Assembly: GCA_964538665.1 (NCBI GenBank)
Contig: CAZIEB010000003.1
Location: forward strand, 1-39,912
DNA: 39,912 nucleotides
From: JAPUDQ01 sp964538665
Lineage (GTDB): Bacteria > Patescibacteriota > Saccharimonadia > Saccharimonadales > Saccharimonadaceae
Direction: 5' to 3'
Part shown: positions 23,264 through 30,499 of the stretch, in pieces
Layout: each line of letters starts with the position of its first letter
Numbering within the stretch: position 1 is the first letter of the stretch
Notes under the pieces: generated by a model
Seen by the model: only the letters and a program-made list of their open reading frames with translations
What the model was told of the DNA's origin: nothing
Database searches by the model: none
Position numbers and translations under genes: made by a program

Positions 23264-23797
23264 ATGAGTCGAATCGGAAAACTACCAATTCAGATTCCAT
23301 CCGGTGTGACAATCACGGTCGACTCTGGCGTTGTGACCGTCAAAGGTCCCAAGGGAGAGCTCTCGCAGTTCGTTACGCCAGATGTCACAGTGAAAATTGA
23401 GGATGGATCTGTTACTGTCAGTCGCAAAGACGACAGCAAACCAGCCAAGAGCCAACACGGCCTCATGCGCGCACTTATCAACAATATGGTGGTGGGTGTC
23501 ACGCAGGGCTTCGAGAAAAAACTTGAAGTCAACGGTGTTGGATTTCGTGTCGGAATGAGTGGTCAAGACCTTGAGATGTCTCTTGGTTTTAGCCATCCGG
23601 TCAAATACAAGGCGCCCGAAGGCGTCCAAATCACTACCAACAAGATGGAAATCACTGTTTCTGGCATCAGCAAACAACAAGTTGGGCAGGTTGCTGCTGA
23701 GATACGCTCGCTCAAGAAACCAGAGCCATACAAAGGCAAGGGTATTAAATATGCTGGCGAAACTATATTGCGTAAAGCAGGAAAGACAGGTAAGTAA
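23264..23797 (+). CDS. rplF: ribosomal protein uL6
   Basis: Large-subunit protein uL6 (177 aa), near the factor-binding site. The family start MSRIGKLPIQIPSGV is followed by VKGPKGELSQ, GVTQGFEKKLEVNGVGFR, LGFSHPV and the C-terminal EIRSLKKPEPYKGKGIKYAGETILRKAGKTGK. The length is typical. rplR follows after two bases. Confidence 0.97.
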   Translation: MSRIGKLPIQIPSGVTITVDSGVVTVKGPKGELSQFVTPDVTVKIEDGSVTVSRKDDSKPAKSQHGLMRALINNMVVGVTQGFEKKLEVNGVGFRVGMSGQDLEMSLGFSHPVKYKAPEGVQITTNKMEITVSGISKQQVGQVAAEIRSLKKPEPYKGKGIKYAGETILRKAGKTGK

Positions 23798-23799
23798 TC

Positions 23800-24156
23800 A
23801 TGAGTAATCTCTCTGCAAAATTACTTGGCCACAACTTGCGAAAACAACGAGTTCGCGCCAAGGTTTCTGGGTCTGAGCAACGTCCTCGCCTCACAGTCAC
23901 TGTCAGCAACATGCACGTATCGGCACAGATAATTGATGACACAAAAGGACACACGCTCGTCGCAGCAAGCACCGTTGGCAACACCGCAGCAAAAGGCACC
24001 ATGAGTGAAAAAGCTGCACTTGTCGGTGAAACTATTGCAAAAAAAGCCGTCAAGAAAAAGATCACAAAAGTAGTCTTCGACCGAAACGGACGACAGTATG
24101 CAGGTCGACTCAAAGCTCTCGCAGATGCAGCACGCAAACAAGGATTGGAGTTCTAA
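23800..24156 (+). CDS. rplR: ribosomal protein uL18
   Basis: Large-subunit protein uL18 (118 aa), which binds 5S rRNA together with uL5. Family segments: RVRAKVSGSEQRPRLTVTVSNMHVSAQIIDD, GHTLVAAST and KVVFDRNGRQYAGRLKALADAARKQGLEF. The N-terminus is as short as usual. One base separates it from the rpsE start. Confidence 0.95.
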   Translation: MSNLSAKLLGHNLRKQRVRAKVSGSEQRPRLTVTVSNMHVSAQIIDDTKGHTLVAASTVGNTAAKGTMSEKAALVGETIAKKAVKKKITKVVFDRNGRQYAGRLKALADAARKQGLEF

Positions 24157-24157
24157 T

Positions 24158-24760
24158 ATGGCTGAAGTACATCAACAATCACGACAGCAGCGCGGCGGAC
24201 GACGCAACGACCGATCAGGCGCGCAGGGCCAACGTGAAGAAAAACAGTTCGAAGAAGTAGTAATCGGTATCGACCGAGTCGCTCGTGTTGTCAAAGGTGG
24301 ACGACGTTTCCGCTTCAAAGCACTCGTAGTGGTCGGTGACAAAAAAGGCAAAGTCGGTGTCGGCGTCAGCAAGGGTGCGGATGTCCAGGTTGCTGTTGCA
24401 AAAGCAACCGATGTTGCCAAGAAGCATATGATTGATATCCCTGTGCACAAATCAACCATTCCGCATGACGTCGAAGTCAAGGTCAGTGGCGCTCGAGTAT
24501 TACTCAAGCCGGCATCACCTGGTACTGGTGTCATCGCAGGTGGTGTGGTCCGAAATATTATCGGTGTGACTGGTATCACAAACCTACTTAGCAAATCCCT
24601 CGGCTCTAGCAACAAGGTCAACGTGGCGTATGCAACTATTGAAGCGCTCCGTAGTCTTGTACCGAAAGATCAATGGGAGCATGGTGCAAAAGCACCAAAG
24701 ACCGTCAAGGCATCGATGGCTGCTGCGCAGAAGCGTACAGCTGCCAAGGAGGCAAAATAA
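24158..24760 (+). CDS. rpsE: ribosomal protein uS5
   Basis: Small-subunit protein uS5 (200 aa), on the solvent side near the mRNA entry. The core reads FEEVVIGIDRVARVVKGGRRFRFKALVVVGD, GKVGVGVSKGADVQVAVAKA, PASPGTGVIAGGVVRNI and GVTGITNLLSKSLGSSNKVNVAYATIEAL. A 35-residue N-terminal extension rich in Gln, Arg and Gly precedes it. The ATG at 24158, right after the rplR stop, is chosen; a longer frame runs back into rplR. It is followed directly by rplO: rpmD (uL30), normally between them, is missing. Confidence 0.96.
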   Translation: MAEVHQQSRQQRGGRRNDRSGAQGQREEKQFEEVVIGIDRVARVVKGGRRFRFKALVVVGDKKGKVGVGVSKGADVQVAVAKATDVAKKHMIDIPVHKSTIPHDVEVKVSGARVLLKPASPGTGVIAGGVVRNIIGVTGITNLLSKSLGSSNKVNVAYATIEALRSLVPKDQWEHGAKAPKTVKASMAAAQKRTAAKEAK

Positions 24761-25266
24761 TGAAATACAACGAACTACAAGTCGACGGCAACAAATCCCG
24801 CAAGCGAGTTGGTCGTGGTATCTCTGCCGGACAAGGTAAGACCGCAGGACGCGGCACCAAAGGCCAGGGCGCCCGTACTGGCAAGAAGCACGGACACATG
24901 TTTATGGGTGGCCAAGGATCAATCGTCCGACGTACGCCAAAAGCCCGAGGTTTCAAGAGCATCCGTGTCCCTGCGCAAGTTGTGTATCTGGATCAGCTCA
25001 ATGATATCAAAGCTGCGACAGTCACAAACCAGACTGTCTACGAGGCAGGCTTGGTCGCAACGCCGTTTCATACTACCAAGGTGATTGCCCGCGGTGAATA
25101 TACCGGCAAATCTGTCGTCAAGCTCCAAGCTGCAAGCGCTAGCGTCAAAGCTGCGATCAAAAAAGCCGGAGGATCGTTCGAAGCTGTGCCATCGCCGATT
25201 CTTCCGAGCACAAACAAAGAGCGAGCTGCAAAAAAGGCAGACAAAGCCCAAAAGAAAGCTGCCTAG
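24760..25266 (+). CDS. rplO: ribosomal protein uL15
   Basis: Large-subunit protein uL15 (168 aa). Family segments: MKYNELQVDGNKSRKRVGRGISAGQGKTAGRGTKGQGAR (Gly/Arg-rich N-terminal extension that reaches into the subunit), then GGQGSIVRRTPKARGF and the C-terminal domain with a Lys/Ala tail (KERAAKKADKAQKKAA). The ATG overlaps the rpsE stop by one base. A terminator follows, so secY is a separate unit. Confidence 0.95.
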   Translation: MKYNELQVDGNKSRKRVGRGISAGQGKTAGRGTKGQGARTGKKHGHMFMGGQGSIVRRTPKARGFKSIRVPAQVVYLDQLNDIKAATVTNQTVYEAGLVATPFHTTKVIARGEYTGKSVVKLQAASASVKAAIKKAGGSFEAVPSPILPSTNKERAAKKADKAQKKAA

Positions 25267-25289
25267 TCACATCGCACAACATTCTTGGC

Positions 25290-25317
25290 AAAATCCGCTC
25301 ACTCTGGGCGGATTTTT
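25290..25317 (+). terminator. end of the S10-spc unit
   Basis: AAAATCCGC (25290-25298) pairs with GCGGATTTT (25308-25316) around a 9-nt loop, continuing into another T. It stands 23 bases after rplO, and its T-run abuts the -10 box of secY. Confidence 0.9.
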
Positions 25318-25325
25318 GCTATACT
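25317..25325 (+). promoter_or_regulatory. extended -10 promoter of secY
   Basis: TGCTATACT, an extended -10 (TGnTATACT), directly after the T-run of the terminator. A normally spaced -35 would lie inside the terminator stem and shows no match, so this promoter probably depends on the extended -10. The secY start is 10 bases after the box; no Shine-Dalgarno site is present. Confidence 0.65.
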
Positions 25326-25335
25326 AGAACTAAGT

Positions 25336-26754
25336 ATGAACTGGAAAACTATATTTTTGTCGTTCAAATCTCGCGACATGCAAAAACGTTTGCTCGTAAT
25401 TCTCGCAATTATAGTCGTATACCGCTTTTTGGCATATGTCCCGATTCCGATCGCTGAGCCTACCCAGCTACGTACAATTATCGATAATGCGTTGCAGGGC
25501 TCGCAGTTTGGTGGGTTTCTCAACCTCATCAGTGGCGGCGCGCTCGCGAGTCTGTCGATTGTCCTTGTCGGGCTGAGCCCGTATATTACAGCCAGCATTA
25601 TCACGCAGCTACTGACCAAAGCGATTCCTCGGCTCGAGGAGCTTCACCGTGATGGTGAGACAGGTCGTCGTAAAATCAACCAATGGACTCGTATCATCAC
25701 ACTGCCGCTGGCTGTCCTACAGTCGATTGCATTTATCTTTATCATCCGCCAATCAGTGCTCGCAGGGAGTGCCGCCGTACTTGATCAGATGAACCCTATT
25801 GAGTGGATTGTAGCCGTCACTGCGATGACGGCCGGCGCGATGCTCATGATGTACTTGGGTGAACTCGCCACAGAACAAGGTATTGGTAACGGTATTTCAC
25901 TTCTTATCTTTGCAGGTATCATTTCGCAGCTGCCGAGCACACTCGCAACCATCGGTACCTCTCTGTTTGTTATCAACCAGCCCAGTGACGCACTCAATGT
26001 ATTTGGGTTGTTTACCGTACCGTGGCTCAATGCAATCGCCTTTTGGGTAACTCTTGCAGTGACGTCTATTGGTCTCGCGGTGCTCTACTTGCTCGTCAAG
26101 ATCAACGAAGCACAGCGCGTCATCACCATCAATTACGCCAAGAGGGTGCACGGCAATAGCCAATACGGCGGTGTGCAGAGTATACTGCCAGTCAAGCTGA
26201 TTACTGCTGGTGTGATACCTATCATCTTTGCGGTCGCTTTTTTGGCGCTTCCTGCATTTATCGGACAAGTATTGCGCTCGACCTCAAACCCACAGTGGCA
26301 AGCAATTGGTGAAAATCTCGTGCTATGGTTTCAGACGCCTCAGCCAGGTCAATTTGGGTTTAGCACCGATTGGTCTACATTCATTTATCCTCTGGCGTAC
26401 TTTATGCTAGTGGTCGCATTTACATACTTCTATACAGGGATTGTCTTCAACAGCAACGAAATCGCTGAAAACCTCCAAAAACAAGGTGGGTTTATCGAAA
26501 ACGTCCGACCTGGTGCTCAGACCCAAAAGTATCTTTCTCGTACCGTCAACCGTCTGACACTCTTTGGTGCCGTCGCTCTCGGTCTGATATCCATACTTCC
26601 ATTTGTATTTGAATACATCTTTGCGCAGCTAGGTATAAACGCAGCAAACCTAGCAATCGGTGGGACCGGACTCCTTATTGTTGTGTCTGTCGGTCTCGAA
26701 ACACTCCGTCAGATCAACTCCCGCGCCCTAATGGTCACCTACGACCAGTACTAG
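25336..26754 (+). CDS. secY: protein translocase subunit SecY
   Basis: SecY (472 aa), the pore of the SecYEG translocon, with about ten membrane segments. The start MNWKTIFLSFKSRDMQKRLL, with RFLAYVPIPIAEP after the first membrane segment, matches the family; a longer frame to 25285 would cover the terminator and promoter and is rejected. Other landmarks are GGFLNLISGGALASLSIVLVGLSPYITASIITQLL, GIGNGISLLIF, VQSILPVKLITAGVIPIIFA and NSNEIAENLQKQGGFIENVRPG. The usual followers adk and map are absent from this window. A small unknown gene follows after nine bases. Confidence 0.95.
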   Translation: MNWKTIFLSFKSRDMQKRLLVILAIIVVYRFLAYVPIPIAEPTQLRTIIDNALQGSQFGGFLNLISGGALASLSIVLVGLSPYITASIITQLLTKAIPRLEELHRDGETGRRKINQWTRIITLPLAVLQSIAFIFIIRQSVLAGSAAVLDQMNPIEWIVAVTAMTAGAMLMMYLGELATEQGIGNGISLLIFAGIISQLPSTLATIGTSLFVINQPSDALNVFGLFTVPWLNAIAFWVTLAVTSIGLAVLYLLVKINEAQRVITINYAKRVHGNSQYGGVQSILPVKLITAGVIPIIFAVAFLALPAFIGQVLRSTSNPQWQAIGENLVLWFQTPQPGQFGFSTDWSTFIYPLAYFMLVVAFTYFYTGIVFNSNEIAENLQKQGGFIENVRPGAQTQKYLSRTVNRLTLFGAVALGLISILPFVFEYIFAQLGINAANLAIGGTGLLIVVSVGLETLRQINSRALMVTYDQY

Positions 26755-26763
26755 CCTAGGGCG

Positions 26764-27018
26764 ATGCCAGAGGGTACCGAGGATCTCGCGATACCTATAC
26801 GAAGAATTAACGAAAAGCCTGATGCGTGGAGTCTCGTAGCTGATGTTGATCGGCTACGCGTGCGAGGGATGAGTGAAGACCCAACTCATATGAGCGTGAA
26901 AATATACGATACGTCAGATCCGCAAGTGCGCCGAATAGGCTTCTTTGCAATCTATCGCGATGATGGTGGCCACTGGGATGGAGCTAAAGAGATAAGTGAT
27001 TTCATCGGGGGGGCATAA
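26764..27018 (+). CDS. small protein of unknown function after secY
   Basis: An 84-aa soluble, acidic protein with no match I recognise. It has mixed alpha/beta character (WSLVADVDRLRVRGM, MSVKIYDTSDPQVRRIGFFAIYRDDGG) and no membrane segment or signal peptide. It begins nine bases after the secY stop, so is probably cotranscribed with it. No good ribosome-binding site is visible, so translational coupling to secY is possible. It holds the place where adk and map stand in many bacteria but resembles neither. Confidence 0.55.
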   Translation: MPEGTEDLAIPIRRINEKPDAWSLVADVDRLRVRGMSEDPTHMSVKIYDTSDPQVRRIGFFAIYRDDGGHWDGAKEISDFIGGA

Positions 27019-27088
27019 GGTTGACTTCAGAAATATCACTATATATAACGACCACGAAGATTCAAACTAACTATCGATGACACGTGTC

Positions 27089-27189
27089 TTGACTCACCTG
27101 AAATAATTGCTAAAATTAAGCATATACATCGCGCTGCGAGATATTCTTTTACTGAAACTGTTTACTTGAGGTGGTTTTTACTGTATACT
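27089..27189 (+). promoter_or_regulatory. two candidate promoters before infA
   Basis: Distal: TTGACT (27089-27094), a 16-bp spacer and TAAAAT (27111-27116) preceded by TGC. Proximal: TTTACT (27161-27166), a 17-bp spacer and TATACT (27184-27189), 15 bases before the infA ATG. The proximal one would give a leader of about 9 nt without a Shine-Dalgarno site. The 186-base gap after the previous gene shows nothing else I can identify. Confidence 0.6.
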
Positions 27190-27204
27190 CTATATTTGTA
27201 ACTT

Positions 27205-27450
27205 ATGGCCGCAAACAAGGAAGTAATCAAACTAGTAGGTAAGGTGGTGGAAGCACTGCCTAATACTCAGTTTCGTGTCGAACTTGAAAACGGACATACG
27301 ATTATCGCTCACGTGTCAGGGAAGATGCGCAAGCACTACATCAGGCTAGTGCCGGGCGATAGAGTCGAGGTTGAGTTGACCCCTTATGATCTTACAAAGG
27401 GCAGAATCAGCTTCCGACTCAAGGATGAAAAATTTAACGGGAGGCAATAG
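27205..27450 (+). CDS. infA: translation initiation factor IF-1
   Basis: IF-1 (81 aa), an OB-fold protein that binds the A site of the 30S subunit during initiation. The family segments are VVEALPNTQFRVELENGHTIIAHVSGKMRKHYIRLVPGDRVEVELTPYDLTKGRISFR. The length is a few residues over the usual 72. It heads the alpha-type cluster infA-rpmJ-rpsM-rpsK-rpsD-rpoA-rplQ. There is no ribosome-binding site before the ATG, while a GGGAGG site for rpmJ lies near its end. Confidence 0.96.
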   Translation: MAANKEVIKLVGKVVEALPNTQFRVELENGHTIIAHVSGKMRKHYIRLVPGDRVEVELTPYDLTKGRISFRLKDEKFNGRQ

Positions 27451-27452
27451 AC

Positions 27453-27569
27453 GTGAAAGTACGAGCGAGCGTCAAAAAGATTAGCCCAGACGACCAATTG
27501 GTTCGTCGCAAAGGGCGTCTGTACGTCATAAACAAAAAGAAGCCCAAAAACAAGCAGAGGCAGGGATAA
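27453..27569 (+). CDS. rpmJ: ribosomal protein bL36, cysteine-free form
   Basis: Large-subunit protein bL36 (38 aa). It starts at GTG, 8 bases after a GGGAGG site inside the infA end. The family frame is clear: MKVRASVKKI at the start, RRKGRLYVIN in the middle and KPKNKQRQG at the end. The zinc ligands of the usual form (C-x2-C, then Cys and His) are replaced: KKISPDDQ for KKICDKCK and VINKKKPKNKQ for VICENPKHKQ. The protein has neither Cys nor His, so it cannot bind zinc in the normal way. Confidence 0.95.
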   Translation: MKVRASVKKISPDDQLVRRKGRLYVINKKKPKNKQRQG

Positions 27570-27572
27570 TAT

Positions 27573-27959
27573 ATGGCACGAATTGCAAACGTGGTCATAC
27601 CTGACCAAAAACAAGTACAGATAAGCCTTACCTACATTTACGGTATAGGCCCTGTTCACGCTGCGCAGATATGTGAAGCAACCAAGATTGACCCGACTGC
27701 TCGCGTCAAAGATCTCACAGAGGCAGACCTCAAAAAACTGCGTGACGAGATAGACAGCAATTTCACCGTCGAAGGTGATTTGCAGCGAGTTATTGCCGGC
27801 AATATTAAGCGCCTCAAGGATATCCAGGCATATCGCGGGGAGCGTCACAAGAAAAACCTCCCATCGAGAGGCCAGCGCACGCGAACCAACGGTCGTACAC
27901 GACGAGGCAAGCGAGTCGCAGTCGGTGGTGCACAACCTAAAGCAGCAGCTAAGACATAG
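27573..27959 (+). CDS. rpsM: ribosomal protein uS13
   Basis: Small-subunit head protein uS13 (128 aa), at the bridge to the large subunit. Family segments: MARIANVVIPDQKQVQISLTYIYGIG, LRDEIDSNFTVEGDLQRVIAGNIKRLKDIQAYRGERHKKNLPSRGQRTRTNGRTRRGKR. The length is slightly above average owing to a short C-terminal tail (AVGGAQPKAAAKT). An AGGCAGGG site precedes the ATG; eight bases separate it from rpsK. Confidence 0.97.
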   Translation: MARIANVVIPDQKQVQISLTYIYGIGPVHAAQICEATKIDPTARVKDLTEADLKKLRDEIDSNFTVEGDLQRVIAGNIKRLKDIQAYRGERHKKNLPSRGQRTRTNGRTRRGKRVAVGGAQPKAAAKT

Positions 27960-27967
27960 AAAGGAAC

Positions 27968-28381
27968 ATGATGGCTGAAACAACTACCCAACCACAGACC
28001 AAAACATCTGCCCGCAAAAAACAGCGTCGATCAGTTCCTGCTGGTCAGCTGCACATCCAGGCAACATTCAACAACACGATCATTACGTTTTCCGACAAAA
28101 AAGGCAACGTACTCGCCGCAAGCTCCGCAGGAGCATGTGGATTTCGTGGTAGCAAAAAAGGTACCGCCTATGCCGCGCAGGTTGCAGCCGAAAAAGCTGC
28201 AGAAGCTGCAAAATCCCAATACGGTCTGACCGCAGTTGACGCATTTGTCAAAGGCGTCGGCCTGGGTCGCGATGCCGCAATTCGCAGCATGCAAAATTTT
28301 GATATTCGTGTAGATAGCATCAAAGACGTCACTGGCGTGCCTCACGGCGGTGTACGTCCACGAAAGGCAAGGAGAGCATAA
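27968..28381 (+). CDS. rpsK: ribosomal protein uS11
   Basis: Small-subunit platform protein uS11 (137 aa, or 136 if the second ATG is used; the sequence reads ATGATG after an AAAGGA site). Family segments: GQLHIQATFNNTIITFSDKKGNVLAASSAGACGFRG, TAYAAQVAAEKAAEAA, VKGVGLGRDAAIRS and DVTGVPHGGVRPRKARRA. Two highly conserved motifs deviate: KGPGPGRE is KGVGLGRD, and PHNGCRPPK is PHGGVRPRK. The Asn that becomes isoaspartate in E. coli uS11 is Gly127 here. The stop overlaps the rpsD start by one base. Confidence 0.97.
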   Translation: MMAETTTQPQTKTSARKKQRRSVPAGQLHIQATFNNTIITFSDKKGNVLAASSAGACGFRGSKKGTAYAAQVAAEKAAEAAKSQYGLTAVDAFVKGVGLGRDAAIRSMQNFDIRVDSIKDVTGVPHGGVRPRKARRA

Positions 28382-28998
28382 TGGCACGAGATCGAAGCCC
28401 CATTGTCAAACAAAGTCGCCGCGAAGGCTATGCACTGCATGTCAAGGCGCACAAGATCATGGCACGCAAATCAGGTATTCCTGGCGTTCATGCCCACGGT
28501 CGTCAAAACAAGCCAAGCTTGTACGCGACACAACTTCGTGAAAAGCAAAAAGTACGTCGAACCTACGGTCTACTTGAGAAGCAATTTGCTCGTCTCATGA
28601 AAGACGCCTCACGTTCTAGCGGAAAATCAGGCGAAGTCCTGTTGCAGCTACTTGAACAGCGTCTCGACAACGTCATTTACCGAGCAGGTTTTTCGACAAG
28701 TCGCCGCGGTGCACGTCAGCTCGTCACCCACGGTCACTTTATGTTAAACGGTCGCCGTGTCGACATCCCATCAATCCGCGTCAAAGCAGGGGATGAAATC
28801 GTCGTCCGTCCTAAGAGCACCAAATCAGATTACTTCACACGCATCGACGACGTCGTCAAAAACACGTCACAAGCGCCACTGAGCTGGCTAAAGAGCGATG
28901 TCAAGAACCTCAAAGTCACTATCACTGGCGTGCCCACTCGCGAAGAGGCCGAACCAGACATCAATGAACAGCTAATCGTTGAGTACTACTCACGCTAA
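28381..28998 (+). CDS. rpsD: ribosomal protein uS4, cysteine-free form
   Basis: Small-subunit protein uS4 (205 aa), a primary assembly protein for the 5' domain and, in E. coli, the repressor of the alpha operon. Family segments: SRREGYALHVK, LREKQKVRRTYGLLEKQF, GEVLLQLLEQRLDNVIYRAGFSTSRRGARQLVTHGHFMLNGRRVDIPS (S4 domain) and DINEQLIVEYYSR. The N-terminal zinc-finger cysteines found in some bacteria are absent; the protein has no Cys. It shares a base with rpsK. Confidence 0.97.
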   Translation: MARDRSPIVKQSRREGYALHVKAHKIMARKSGIPGVHAHGRQNKPSLYATQLREKQKVRRTYGLLEKQFARLMKDASRSSGKSGEVLLQLLEQRLDNVIYRAGFSTSRRGARQLVTHGHFMLNGRRVDIPSIRVKAGDEIVVRPKSTKSDYFTRIDDVVKNTSQAPLSWLKSDVKNLKVTITGVPTREEAEPDINEQLIVEYYSR

Positions 28999-29013
28999 TA
29001 AGGAGCAATATCC

Positions 29014-29937
29014 ATGTCACAAGCAATTCACAACCCGTCGCTTGCACAAATCGAAGATCACAGTGCGAGCAGTGCGACGTTTGTCGTAGAACCACTTCAC
29101 ACCGGGTACGGTATGACTCTCGGCAACAGTTTACGCCGTGTGCTCCTCTCGAGCATTGAGGGTGCAGCTATCGTTGCGTTTCGTGTCGAAGGCGCGACGC
29201 ACGAGTTCACAACTATCAAAGGCGTCAAAGAAGATGTCGTCGACATCATGATCAATCTCAAAAACGTACGCGTCCGCGCACACAATGACCGCCCAGTCGA
29301 GCTTCGTCTCGAGAAAAAAGGCGCCGGTGCCGTCACTGCAGCAGATATCAAATTGTCTGATGACATCGAAGTCATCAACCCAGACGCAGTTATCTGCACA
29401 ATCGACGATCCAAAGGCTTCTGTGGTTATCGACCTCGTCATTGAGACCGGCCGTGGCTACCGTACTATCGAAGACTCTGGCAAATCACGTATGCACAGCG
29501 ACATGATTGCGCTTGATGCAATCTTTAGCCCAGTACTTCGTGTTCGCTACAAAGTCGAAAACACCCGTGTCGGTCAATCAACAGACCTCGACAAGCTCCT
29601 TTTGACTATCGACACAGACGGTTCTATGAGCCCTCGTGAAGCATTTGAAGAAGCAGCCGCAATCTTGATCAACCAATACACCGCGCTTGCAGGCAGTACG
29701 CGTGTTGAATCAGCTCCAGCACCTGGCTCTCGTGAAGAATCAGCCAATGCAGAGCTCATGACTCCTATCGAAGACCTCAACCTCACAGCTCGAACGACAA
29801 ATGCGCTTATCAACAACGATATTCGCACTATCAACGACCTCGTAACTTTGAGCGAAACAGACCTACGTGAGCTCAAAGGGTTTGGCAGCAAAGCACTTGA
29901 CGAAGTCAAGGAAAAGCTAGCGGAGATGGAGTTTTAG
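29014..29937 (+). CDS. rpoA: RNA polymerase subunit alpha
   Basis: The alpha subunit (307 aa) nucleates RNA polymerase assembly. The N-terminal domain shows FVVEPLHTGYGMTLGNSLRRVLLSSIEGAAIVAFRVEGATHEFTTIKGVKEDVVDIMINLK and DAIFSPVLRVRYKVENTRVGQSTDLDKLLLTIDTDGSMSPREA. After a linker (about residues 225-245) the C-terminal domain follows with PIEDLNLTARTTNALINNDIRTINDLVTLSETDLRELKGFGSKALDEVKEKL, so alpha-CTD contacts to UP elements and activators are available. An AAGGAG site precedes the ATG. rplQ starts one base after the stop. Confidence 0.98.
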   Translation: MSQAIHNPSLAQIEDHSASSATFVVEPLHTGYGMTLGNSLRRVLLSSIEGAAIVAFRVEGATHEFTTIKGVKEDVVDIMINLKNVRVRAHNDRPVELRLEKKGAGAVTAADIKLSDDIEVINPDAVICTIDDPKASVVIDLVIETGRGYRTIEDSGKSRMHSDMIALDAIFSPVLRVRYKVENTRVGQSTDLDKLLLTIDTDGSMSPREAFEEAAAILINQYTALAGSTRVESAPAPGSREESANAELMTPIEDLNLTARTTNALINNDIRTINDLVTLSETDLRELKGFGSKALDEVKEKLAEMEF

Positions 29938-29938
29938 G

Positions 29939-30499
29939 ATGCATCGACACGGATACAAAGGCCGCAAGCTACATCGTGATACCGCACAACGCACTGCGTT
30001 GCTCCGTGGCCTCGCAATTAGTTTGATTGAGCACGGCTCTATCGAGACGACTTTGCCTCGTGCAAAAGAACTCGTGCCGTTTATCGAGCCTATCATTACC
30101 AAAGCCAAAAAAGGCGACCTCGCGTCTCGACGTGCAGTTATCGCCGCTCTCGACAATCGTCCTGCAGCCTACACGCTCGTTGATGAGCTCGTCGGCCAAA
30201 TGGGTGGTCGAGACAGTGGTCATGTACGCGTCAAGCGCACCAGACTCCGAGTTGGCGACAATGCGCAGATGGCAACAATTAGTTTTGTCGACACGCTAGA
30301 GCGCTCAGATGATGCCAAACCAGCAGCAAAGCCAGCCAAAGCAGCTGCAAGCACAAAGCCAGCTTCCAAGAAGCCTGCAACTAGTGCCAAGCCTGCTCGC
30401 AAGACTTCAGCTGCCAAAGCTCCTCGCAAAGTCACCGCGACTGACAAGCACCTTAGCCACAAACCCTCTGCAACAGTGAGAAAGACAGGAGAGCGCTAA
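29939..30499 (+). CDS. rplQ: ribosomal protein bL17 with H1-like tail
   Basis: Large-subunit protein bL17 (186 aa). The core, residues 1-120, is typical: MHRHGYKGRKLHRDTAQRTALLRGLAISLIEHGSIETTLPRAKELVPFIEPIITKAKKGD and RDSGHVRVKRTRLRVGDNAQMATISFVD. It is followed by a tail of about 60 residues made of Lys, Ala, Pro, Ser and Thr (AKPAKAAASTKPASKKPATS), like a histone H1 tail, roughly half again the family length. No frameshift is seen; the tail ends naturally with the rplM overlap (TAATG). Confidence 0.95.
   Translation: MHRHGYKGRKLHRDTAQRTALLRGLAISLIEHGSIETTLPRAKELVPFIEPIITKAKKGDLASRRAVIAALDNRPAAYTLVDELVGQMGGRDSGHVRVKRTRLRVGDNAQMATISFVDTLERSDDAKPAAKPAKAAASTKPASKKPATSAKPARKTSAAKAPRKVTATDKHLSHKPSATVRKTGER

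Noticed and set aside
25285..25335. Upstream ATG for secY
   Set aside because: It covers the rplO terminator and the secY promoter; the family N-terminus begins at 25336.
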